Source: Anatilimnocola floriformis (GTDB lineage Bacteria; Planctomycetota; Planctomycetia; Pirellulales; Pirellulaceae). From it: a DNA stretch of 64,000 bases. The notes under the pieces are model-generated. The model searched no databases and had not been told where the DNA came from. It worked only from the letters and a program-made list of their open reading frames with translations. How positions within the stretch are numbered: the first letter of the stretch is position 1; each line of letters begins with the position of its first letter. Made by a program: the position numbers and the translations under genes. The stretch is from positions 5,580,001 through 5,644,000 of the forward strand of contig NZ_JAMLFW010000001.1 of assembly GCF_024256385.1 (NCBI RefSeq), in the 5' to 3' direction. Below are positions 52,931 through 59,776 of the stretch, piece by piece.

Positions 52931-53941
52931 TTACTGCTCGAGTACTTCAGCCGGCACTTCCGCCGGCAGATCCACCGGTTCGGTGACACCGCTGGGGATG
53001 TAGCTCGTGTTGAACTTGGGTTCGGCCGGCGGAGCCGCAATCGGCTTGCTGGTCGTATTCACATCGCGTGATTCCTTCACGCGGTCGTCGCTCATTTCGA
53101 CAACGTTCAAGCGGCCACCGCTCCACTTCTCGACGACGTACTTCTTCGCCGGTTTGGCGGGCACAACTTCCTTCAGACCCAGCAATTGGCGACGAGTGAC
53201 GATGTCCGAACCTTCAATCGGTTCAGCTTCCAGATCCTTGGCGGCAACCAGGTTGACGCTGAGGACGCCGGTCCGCTGAGCCACGACCAGTTTGTTGGCA
53301 TCGGCCGGCTTGACAGCGACGGTCAGCGTTTGGACGTTCCGCTGCACGCGAGTATTCACGCCACGGATGAGCGGCCGGCTAGCGGCGGAATCCACGACGA
53401 GGACGTTCCGCATCAGCGTGCGAGTGGCCACTTCACCGATCTCCGGGTGAGTTCCTTCGACGGTCAGCGAGATATCGACATAGTCACCTTCGCCGAAACG
53501 CTTGCCGCCGGATTCTGTGTTAGCGACGCTCACCGTCACCGCTCGCATACCAGCCGGAAGCCGATCAGCCAGGTCTGGCAGAGCTTCGCCGATTTCAAGC
53601 AGGTATTCTTCGCGAATCGCCTGGCCAGCCTTGATGATCTGGTTGGTGATTCGCCCTTCGGCGATTGCCACGTTGGCAAAAGTTCCCTTGGCCGCCTTCG
53701 ACGTACGAGGAACGTATGCGATCAAGAGGTCCGCCGGGAGCAGCTTGCCGCTCTTGGGAATGTTGTTGCGGGCAAACACGACCTGCACGCCCGGATCGAT
53801 CGGAGCCGGAGCCGGCGGAGGTACAACGACCTTCGCGACTGGAGGTTTGTGCATCGCCTGTTTGACGATGTAAGCGGCCACGAGGCCGAGTACCAGGGCC
53901 ATCACGCCAAAGGTCACGGTTGCGGGACTAATTCGTTTCAC
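52931..53941 (-). CDS. cpaB: Flp pilus assembly protein CpaB (RcpC)
   Basis: 336 residues. Helix at 8-28 (VTFGVMALVLGLVAAYIV), a proline-rich stretch (VVVPPPAPAPIDP), then an SAF domain (VVFARNNIPKSGKLLPADLL ... GRITNQIIKAGQAI). The beta-rich C-terminal half (VTVSVANTESGGKRFGEGDYVDI, TLTVAVKPADANKLVVAQRTG) matches CpaB. Anchored in the inner membrane with the domain in the periplasm; thought to help the secretin or pilus. No secretin gene follows it here, contrary to the usual order. Confidence 0.88.
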   Translation of the reverse strand: MKRISPATVTFGVMALVLGLVAAYIVKQAMHKPPVAKVVVPPPAPAPIDPGVQVVFARNNIPKSGKLLPADLLIAYVPRTSKAAKGTFANVAIAEGRITNQIIKAGQAIREEYLLEIGEALPDLADRLPAGMRAVTVSVANTESGGKRFGEGDYVDISLTVEGTHPEIGEVATRTLMRNVLVVDSAASRPLIRGVNTRVQRNVQTLTVAVKPADANKLVVAQRTGVLSVNLVAAKDLEAEPIEGSDIVTRRQLLGLKEVVPAKPAKKYVVEKWSGGRLNVVEMSDDRVKESRDVNTTSKPIAAPPAEPKFNTSYIPSGVTEPVDLPAEVPAEVLEQ

Positions 53942-53990
53942 TGCAAAATCTCCTCACCACTGCGAATGCTGTAAATTCCGAAAAGATTAG

Positions 53991-54449
53991 TTATTCCTTG
54001 CGAGTCACGTACGTTGTCGTGATCTCTTTACCAGCCAGGCTAATGCCGAAGTACTTAAGCAAATCCGGGGCCGCCTGATCCGACTCGACGTTCACCGTCA
54101 CGCTGACGATCGAACCCGAAGGAGCGCTCGACAGCACTGTGCCGGATATGTCTTTGACAAACCCGCCGCCGGAATCGACGTAGATCACCGTTTCCTGAGC
54201 GCTCTGCCAGATGTAACCGTCAAGTGCGGCATTTACCGCAGCTTCAACGCTGGCTTTGCTGGAGCTAGGCAAGGCCGAGTTGCGGCTGCCGTGAGCGGCC
54301 GCTGCTCCCACGCCTTGCGACGACATGAGCAGAATGCCGAACTCGACCGTGGCCAGCAGGACCATCAGCAGAATGGGCAGGACCATAATCAACTCGAGCG
54401 CGAGCACAGCTCCCTGGCGTGTGCGGCGTTTTTTAGTGAATTGTTTCAT
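53991..54449 (-). CDS. tadE: TadE-family pseudopilin
   Basis: 152 residues. Basic leader KKRRTRQGAVLALELIMVLPILLMVLLATVEFGILL carries the prepilin-peptidase site (cut near GA before VLALEL, leaving Glu at +5), followed by the membrane helix. The rest has ARG/HGSRNSALPSSSKASVEAAVNAAL and beta strands. A minor pseudopilin of the Flp system. Lies between cpaB and the prepilin peptidase gene. Confidence 0.84.
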   Translation of the reverse strand: MKQFTKKRRTRQGAVLALELIMVLPILLMVLLATVEFGILLMSSQGVGAAAAHGSRNSALPSSSKASVEAAVNAALDGYIWQSAQETVIYVDSGGGFVKDISGTVLSSAPSGSIVSVTVNVESDQAAPDLLKYFGISLAGKEITTTYVTRKE

Positions 54450-54565
54450 GATCTTTACTGAGTGAATTGATTTCGAAAGTCGTGAGGTATCGCGTCAACG
54501 TTTCGCAACACTTTGTTGCCATTCAGCAACCGAAACCTCGATTTCTGCCAGCTGGAATACTGTTC

Positions 54566-55093
54566 TTAACTCCGAAGCAACATCCAGGCCAAAGTCAGGT
54601 ACGTGCCAATCGCAACTGGAATGGCGAAGGGGAGAACACGTTTCGTTTTCTTAGCCTTCGCGTCGGCATTCACGGTTCCGCCGTTAGCGCCGGCCGTGAG
54701 GAATTTGCGCTGCGTGCTGCTGATGCCGCTGGTGACAACGCTGCCGAACATCAAGCTCATCGCCATCAAGGCCGCGATCCCCGCGCCACAAGCAAAGGCC
54801 ACCAGAATGCCGATCGGTCCCAGCCAGGATCCAAGAGCGGCCAGCATCTTCACGTCGCCCATGCCGCCGCCGCCGAGCAACCACGGCAACAGGAGCAGGC
54901 CGAAGCCGATCGCAAATCCGGCGAGCGCCATCCACGGGCCAAAGCCATTGGGCGCAAAAGAGTGATAGAGCAGTCCCAGTACTGCGGTCGGCACCGTCAG
55001 CCAGTTCGGGATCTTGCGTGTGCGATAGTCGGTGAAGGCCGCGGCGGTGATGAAACCGGCCACGAGCACGACATAGTCATAACCCACAATCAT
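54566..55093 (-). CDS. cpaA: prepilin peptidase (TadV/CpaA)
   Basis: 175 residues. Aspartic membrane protease that cuts prepilin leaders. The two catalytic Asp are D22 (FTDYRTRKIPN) and D80 (GGGGMGDVKML), each in the family motif. Multiple helices. The ATG at 55093 starts MIVGYDYVVLV; an upstream start would add residues without a helix. It is the likely processing enzyme for the six prepilins next to it and possibly for the DUF1559 pseudopilins. Confidence 0.9.
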   Translation of the reverse strand: MIVGYDYVVLVAGFITAAAFTDYRTRKIPNWLTVPTAVLGLLYHSFAPNGFGPWMALAGFAIGFGLLLLPWLLGGGGMGDVKMLAALGSWLGPIGILVAFACGAGIAALMAMSLMFGSVVTSGISSTQRKFLTAGANGGTVNADAKAKKTKRVLPFAIPVAIGTYLTLAWMLLRS

Positions 55094-55339
55094 CGGCGGC
55101 CTGCCTTGATAGTGAAAGCGGAAGTGAATACACGGAAAACCCACCGGGCGCACGAATGCGCACCGGGGGCACCTTGCTCTGCAACTCTAGGTTGAACTTT
55201 AGGTTTTTCCGGCGGAGGTGCGGCTTCATGCCACTCCCTCATCCGAATGTTGCCCGTGGGCAACGCTCACTCCCGAAGAAATGCTTGCACTGCGCGGAAT
55301 AATCGTTACGAAACGAAATTCTTCCGCCTGGAAGCAAAA

Positions 55340-55639
55340 TTAGGAATCGCTGTCGTCCCGCGGGAACTGACCGATCACACCGCCGCGATCGCAATCCTGA
55401 AAGGTATGCGTGGGCTGCGTATAGGTGATTGCGGGAAACGGCCCAAAGGCCGCGAGCGTAAAGCTCTGGTCGATATTCAGATAGGCCTCGGCCACATCGC
55501 CGAGCTCATCAATGATGGCATCGCGACCTGCGGCCAGGCCGCCGACAATTCCGAAGACAACGAGGATGCCCAGGATCGTCCACTCGAAGGAAAGCACGCC
55601 GTCGGTTTCCTGCCACAGGGCAGAGATAAACTTTTGCAT
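55340..55639 (-). CDS. Flp-type prepilin paralog 1
   Basis: 99 residues. Leader MQKFISALWQETDG with Gly14, then VLSFEW, so the cut leaves Glu at +5 (E5-W6; classical Flp pilins have E5-Y6). Membrane helix WTILGILVVFGIVGGLAAGRDAIIDELGD, then a beta part with FQDC and the C-terminal D-S-D-S. Shares these features with five tandem neighbours. Likely pilus subunit. Confidence 0.82.
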   Translation of the reverse strand: MQKFISALWQETDGVLSFEWTILGILVVFGIVGGLAAGRDAIIDELGDVAEAYLNIDQSFTLAAFGPFPAITYTQPTHTFQDCDRGGVIGQFPRDDSDS

Positions 55640-55697
55640 GAGGAACACCTGCAGTTGAAAGATGAGATCGTTCAGAAGTGGCCGAGACGCAATTCGA

Positions 55698-56045
55698 TTA
55701 CGAATCGCTGTCCGTCACTCCCTGCGGTGTTTGACCGATCGGCGCCGCCGCGCGAGTGCAATCGGTATAAACAAAGTCTTTCGCTTGTTCCTGAAAATCG
55801 CTCGCCGGCGTAGTGAAGTCGGCCGTACCGTTGCCGTCGAAATCGATCGACAGGCCTGCCAGACTAAAGCTCTGGTCAATACCTTGAGCGGCTTCGGCAA
55901 AGTCGCCCAACTCATCGATGATTGCATCGCGAGCGCCGGCCAGGCCGCTAACAATGCCGATCACGAGCAGCGTTAAGAGCATGGTCCATTCGAACGAAAG
56001 GACAGCGTCTTGTTCGACCCACATCTTCTGGAGGCAGCGTTTCAT
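55698..56045 (-). CDS. Flp-type prepilin paralog 2
   Basis: 115 residues from the ATG at 56045 (upstream ATG at 56060 possible). Leader ends DA rather than DG before VLSFEW: Ala14 at -1, so processing may differ. Helix TMLLTLLVIGIVSGLAGARDAIIDELGDFAEA, then a Gly/Asp beta part, YTDCTR and the ending TDSDS. Same strand and layout as the other copies. Confidence 0.8.
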   Translation of the reverse strand: MKRCLQKMWVEQDAVLSFEWTMLLTLLVIGIVSGLAGARDAIIDELGDFAEAAQGIDQSFSLAGLSIDFDGNGTADFTTPASDFQEQAKDFVYTDCTRAAAPIGQTPQGVTDSDS

Positions 56046-56263
56046 GTTGCTTTTTTCCATCGCATGAAGCGCGCCGGCAACATTGCCGACGCATCGGTTA
56101 ACCAACAAATTCAGGAAGCGGCTTTCTCGATGCGCTCTGTGTTTCTGCGGCCGCTGTCATCGTGACCTGCGGCAATTTTGTTCGGCGAACGGTGTTCGCC
56201 AGGGGCAACATGGCCTCGTGATCCAGCTCTATTGCAAGCCGGATGCCAAAAGCCAGCGATTGA

Positions 56264-56611
56264 TTACGAATCGAAGTCGTCAAGTTCAGCGTGCTCGAGC
56301 GAGCTCTGGTTCGGCAGGACGTTGTTGCCCAGACGATCGCAGTCGGTGTAGATCAAAGCGTCGGTAAACGACGAATCGCTGGCCGAGCTGGTGGTCGAGG
56401 CGTGGACTTGGATGAGCAGCGGGAAATCGATCGTGTACGACTGATCGATCGAAAGCATCGCCTGTGCGGCGTCGCCAAATTCGTCGATGATCGCGTCACG
56501 GGCCGCGGCGATGCCAGAGACGATGCCAAAAGTCAACAAAGTGATGAGCAGCGTCCACTCGAACGAGATCACGCCGTCGTCTTCATTCCACATATTCGCG
56601 AGCAGGTGCAT
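56264..56611 (-). CDS. Flp-type prepilin paralog 3
   Basis: 115 residues from the ATG at 56611. Leader MHLLANMWNEDDG (Gly13), VISFEW, then helix LLITLLTFGIVSGIAAARDAIIDEFGDAAQA. Beta part DQSYTIDFPLLIQVHASTTSSASDSS, single Cys in YTDCDR, ending DDFDS. Close to paralog 5 in the DFPLL(I/V)QVHA(S/A)TTSSASDSSFTDAL segment. Confidence 0.82.
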   Translation of the reverse strand: MHLLANMWNEDDGVISFEWTLLITLLTFGIVSGIAAARDAIIDEFGDAAQAMLSIDQSYTIDFPLLIQVHASTTSSASDSSFTDALIYTDCDRLGNNVLPNQSSLEHAELDDFDS

Positions 56612-56718
56612 GTAAGTAATCCTGAGGGGTTGCGATTGTCTTCTCGTGCCAATCCTGGCAATTGTTCCGTTGGTTATGTCCGTTTTGCGTGCTGCAAGGA
56701 GCAAGCACGAGCCGTTGC

Positions 56719-57072
56719 TTAGGAGTCTGAGTCTGCTACGTTGCGCGGGTTCTGCCCGACAAACGCCGACCGGCTGCAATCGGTATATCGAATTGCATCC
56801 TGGAAACCGCTGTCGCTGGCGCCGCCCGTGCTGACGCCGTCGATGAGAAACACGAGGGGAAAGTCGATCGTGTAGGACGCATCGAGTGCCTGCATGGCCT
56901 GGGCGACGTCGCCCAGTTCGTCAATGACCGCATCACGCCCCGCTGCCAAACCGCCCACAATGCCGATGCACAGGAGCGAAGTCAGCAGCATCCACTCAAA
57001 CGAGAGAACACCGTCTTGTTCCTGCCAGAGGAGAGTTGCGAACTTCTTCAGCGAGCTTGCGTTACGTTGCAT
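56719..57072 (-). CDS. Flp-type prepilin paralog 4
   Basis: 117 residues from the ATG at 57072. The longest leader of the six (Gly21, ...FATLLWQEQDG), then VLSFEW and helix MLLTSLLCIGIVGGLAAGRDAVIDELGDVAQA. Beta part SYTIDFPLVFLIDGVSTGGASDSGFQDAI, YTDCSR, ending ADSDS. Confidence 0.82.
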   Translation of the reverse strand: MQRNASSLKKFATLLWQEQDGVLSFEWMLLTSLLCIGIVGGLAAGRDAVIDELGDVAQAMQALDASYTIDFPLVFLIDGVSTGGASDSGFQDAIRYTDCSRSAFVGQNPRNVADSDS

Positions 57073-57191
57073 GACTTTTCCTTTTACGTTCAATCCAGTT
57101 GTTGCCTGTGAACTGCGGAGGCAAATCGCCCGACGTGAACTCACCCGACCAAATTGGCCGGGTGAGTTCGTCGCCGTTCAGGCGATTCCGA

Positions 57192-57527
57192 TTAGGAATC
57201 GACGTCCTGCACTTGTTGCGGACTCTGTCCAGTCGGCGCAGCCGAACGGGTGCAGTCCGTATACGTCAAAGCATCGGTGAACGACGAATCGCTCGCCGAG
57301 CTTGTCGTAGCGGCGTGCACTTGAACCAGCAGCGGGAAATCAATCGTGTACGATTGATCGAGCGCCAGCATGGCCTGCGCCACGTCGCCGAATTCGTCGA
57401 TGATCGCATCACGGGCAGCAGCGACGCCCGAAACGATGCCAATCGTCAACAAAGTCAGCAGAAGGATCCACTCGAAGGAGAGGACGCCGTCCTCTTCCTT
57501 CCAAACACGAGCCAGAACTTTCTTCAT
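57192..57527 (-). CDS. Flp-type prepilin paralog 5
   Basis: 111 residues. Leader MKKVLARVWKEEDG (Gly14), VLSFEW, helix ILLLTLLTIGIVSGVAAARDAIIDEFGDVAQA, beta part SYTIDFPLLVQVHAATTSSASDSSFTDAL, YTDCTR and ending VQDVDS. A clean ATG start. First of the closely spaced run of five. Confidence 0.84.
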   Translation of the reverse strand: MKKVLARVWKEEDGVLSFEWILLLTLLTIGIVSGVAAARDAIIDEFGDVAQAMLALDQSYTIDFPLLVQVHAATTSSASDSSFTDALTYTDCTRSAAPTGQSPQQVQDVDS

Positions 57528-58297
57528 CCCAAACTCCTAGTACCAGGAACACGGAAAACACGCGTGGAGCGAACCAACATGGTCCGTTCCCGTCGGCGCT
57601 AGTTGTGCCCAAGCGCCGACTTTCTCGTGCCGAGGTGCTATGCACCGGCCATGCCGCGCAGCAAAACACATCAACATTTTTCTGTTGATGAGGGCAACGC
57701 TACTGCAATTAGCTGTTATGTCGATTGGGCTTAGAGAAGATTACGCCGTGCTCAATTTTTCTCGCGGCGGAATTGCAATATCCGCATGTGTTGCCATCGC
57801 GATACATGCTGTGCACGAGCGCTGAAGCGCAATGTTTACGCCAGGCAACAGGCACGTTCAAAAAGCAGCACGGAAAAATCGCTATATTCGCTACGAGATG
57901 ACTGCGATTGCGTGCGTAATTCGCGCATTTCTGCTGCGCATGTAGTAATGACGAAGGCAAGAAACAAAAAACTCCGCTGCTGGAGAACCAGCAGCGGAGT
58001 CTGCTTTCCGTGAACCAGCCGCCGCTTCGAACACTTTCGCCTGGTACAGCGAAAGAGTGAGTCTGAGATAACCTGACGGGGGGCACTCCCATCCTGGCTA
58101 TCTATCATGCGGGCGTACAGTCACGACACTTCGTAGGAGGTTGGTAGCTGATTAAAATTCGAGGTTGAGCGCTTCAATGTATTGTTGTGAAGTCTAGCTC
58201 ATGTTTCAGACGGTGAACCGTTGCTTACCTTTTTCGATTCTGCCTTTAACAACACTGCCGGTTAGGGCGATTTTTCTGAACGCTTTGTCAAGCGTTG
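57528..58297. other. 770-base gap inside the prepilin array
   Basis: Between prepilins 5 and 6. It holds the intrinsic terminator at 57966-58000 and a GC-rich structured stretch (about 58010-58110). A 127-codon minus-strand frame (57709-58092) is Cys/Arg-rich, crosses the terminator and looks non-coding. The stretch up to 57830 is AT-rich and probably contains the promoter for prepilin 5 and following genes. Confidence 0.45.
57966..58000 (-). terminator. intrinsic terminator, minus strand
   Basis: A perfect 13-bp stem ACTCCGCTGCTGG/CCAGCAGCGGAGT (57971-57983, 57988-58000) with a 4-base loop. Five A's at 57966-57970 give a U-run on the minus strand. It separates prepilin 6 from the other five. 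Confidence 0.85.
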
Positions 58298-58702
58298 TTA
58301 CTGAGGGGCTGGAGCAGCTTCGGCTGGATCAACCAGACCTGCAGGGCCAGTGAGGCCCGGGCCGCCTGCACGCCATTTGAACTCTTGCACCTTCGGACCA
58401 CCGCGGCTGCAATCACTGTAGGACATCGCATCGACAAACCGCGAGCTGGCGGCCGACGACGGAGTGTTGTTGATGCCATAGGCCCAGTCGTGCACACCGA
58501 TCACCAGCGGGGCGTCGATGAAGTACGACTGATCGAGGCAGAGCATGGCCTGCGACAGATCGCCGAACTCGTCGACCGTGCTATCCCGCACCGCCGTGAT
58601 ACCAGCGACAACCCCGACAGTCAGCAAAGACGTCAACAGCGTCCACTCGAACGACAACACGCCATCCGTATCGTGCCACATCTTCCACAACAGATTCTTC
58701 AC
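58298..58702 (-). CDS. Flp-type prepilin paralog 6 (GTG start)
   Basis: 134 residues from a GTG at 58702 with AAGGAG seven bases upstream; the earlier in-frame start is not supported. Leader MKNLLWKMWHDTDG (Gly14), VLSFEW, helix LLTSLLTVGVVAGITAVRDSTVDEFGDLSQA, beta part DQSYFIDAPLVIGVHD and YSDCSR. Unlike the others it has a Pro/Ala/Gly-rich C-terminal tail (VDPAEAAPAPQ) in place of the D-x-D-S ending. Confidence 0.8.
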   Translation of the reverse strand: MKNLLWKMWHDTDGVLSFEWTLLTSLLTVGVVAGITAVRDSTVDEFGDLSQAMLCLDQSYFIDAPLVIGVHDWAYGINNTPSSAASSRFVDAMSYSDCSRGGPKVQEFKWRAGGPGLTGPAGLVDPAEAAPAPQ

Positions 58703-59243
58703 GGAAAAGCTCCTTAACCTCAGGCTGCACGCCGCCAGGTAAATCGCTGGAAACACTCCAGTCAATCTTTGGCGACTCTTCAGGGAAAACATCGTAAACA
58801 TGTTAACCGGTCTTACCGGCATGTTTACTATCATTGGCAGAATCCGTACCAAATGCAAAACAGGCGCGAAGAAATCTTGTCACAATGTTCGCAAGATGAA
58901 CATCCGTAAAGAGTTAAAGACACTAACGAGTGTTTCGCGCAAGAGACAAGATGTTCAGCCGATGTAAAGCGATCTTAGCGCTGCTGCGCGGCGTGCTTGA
59001 CACGATGTTCAGAAAACTGAACAGCGGGCTTAACATTCGAGGCGAAATGTCAACGCGCGGGCGCGCCGCGTTTGAAAACCGAATCGCGCGGCGCTAAGCA
59101 GATTGAAGTTCAGCGGCCTGAACAACTCAAACGGCGACCTCGCGCGGCCGTTTTCTGAAATTTGAACATTGCCGGACGGATCGGGACGGCCTTATGCTAC
59201 CGATTCCTCTCGTCGCCCCGCTTCTTCTAGCCAGGTTCAAATC
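58703..59243. promoter_or_regulatory. divergent spacer with three TGTTC...GAACA palindromes
   Basis: Separates prepilin 6 (leftward) from a lipoprotein (rightward). Palindromes: ATGTTC-N7-GAACAT (58883-58901), TGTTCAG-N4-CTGAACA (59006-59023) and GTTCAG-N4-CTGAAC (59108-59123); a half site ATGTTCAG lies near 58951. A rightward promoter candidate TTGCCG-N18-TATGCT spans 59169-59198. The repeated sites suggest a shared regulator. Confidence 0.55.
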
Positions 59244-59648
59244 ATGAAATCCCGGTTCGCCATCATGTTGGCGTGCGCGATCACTTCGTCACTTCTGGGC
59301 TGCAGCGCAAAGCAGCCTGCGTTCGACCCGCTGCATGTGGTTGCCGGCAAGGTACAACGAGCAGGCACTCCGCTGGCCGGCGGCTTTCTCCGCTTCAATC
59401 CCATTCCCGACAAGCAAGAGTTCATCATCAACAGCAGCGTCGGCGCCGACGGAGCATTCAAGCTCACCACGGTCCGCACGACAGACTCCAAGGGAGAACG
59501 CCGCCCAGGCGCTCCCGCCGGCGAGTACTCTGTGGTCTATACGCCAGACTCGCCCGATCAAACCGCCGCCAATCCAATCACCTTGCCGCAGAAAGTCGTA
59601 ATCGAAGCCAAAGAGAATACGCTCACGCTGGAAGTGCCAGCCCGTTAA
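59244..59648 (+). CDS. lipoprotein
   Basis: 134 residues from the ATG at 59244; an earlier start at 59169 would sit in the promoter. Signal peptide with lipobox LLGC (Cys at residue 20). Body HVVAGKVQRAGTPLAGGFLRFNPIPD ... GADGAFKLTTVRTTDSKG ... PAGEYSVVYTPD has the same regulatory-like beta-sandwich pattern as the lipoproteins at 14.4 and 34 kb, but no DUF1559 gene sits beside it. Expected to be lipid-anchored. Confidence 0.78.
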   Translation: MKSRFAIMLACAITSSLLGCSAKQPAFDPLHVVAGKVQRAGTPLAGGFLRFNPIPDKQEFIINSSVGADGAFKLTTVRTTDSKGERRPGAPAGEYSVVYTPDSPDQTAANPITLPQKVVIEAKENTLTLEVPAR

Positions 59649-59776
59649 TAAGAAGAGGTATCGGGAGGAAGATTACCGGAACGATATGCTATCGCTCCCC
59701 CTTTGACGAGCGAGTAAGCTAGTACGCAATCGAAGTACTTTGCCAGACCACCTTTCTGAGCGCGAAACCTCTTCCC

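Noticed and set aside
57709-58092. 127-codon minus-strand frame between prepilins 5 and 6
   Set aside because: It runs through a perfect intrinsic terminator and is rich in Cys, Arg and Ser without pattern.
58010-58110. GC-rich structured stretch considered as a riboswitch or SRP RNA
   Set aside because: No match to the conserved cores I know (c-di-GMP, cobalamin, SRP GGAAGGAAGCAGC).
59233-59243. GGTTCAAATC looking like a tRNA T-arm
   Set aside because: No acceptor, D or anticodon arm around it; it is the leader of the lipoprotein gene.
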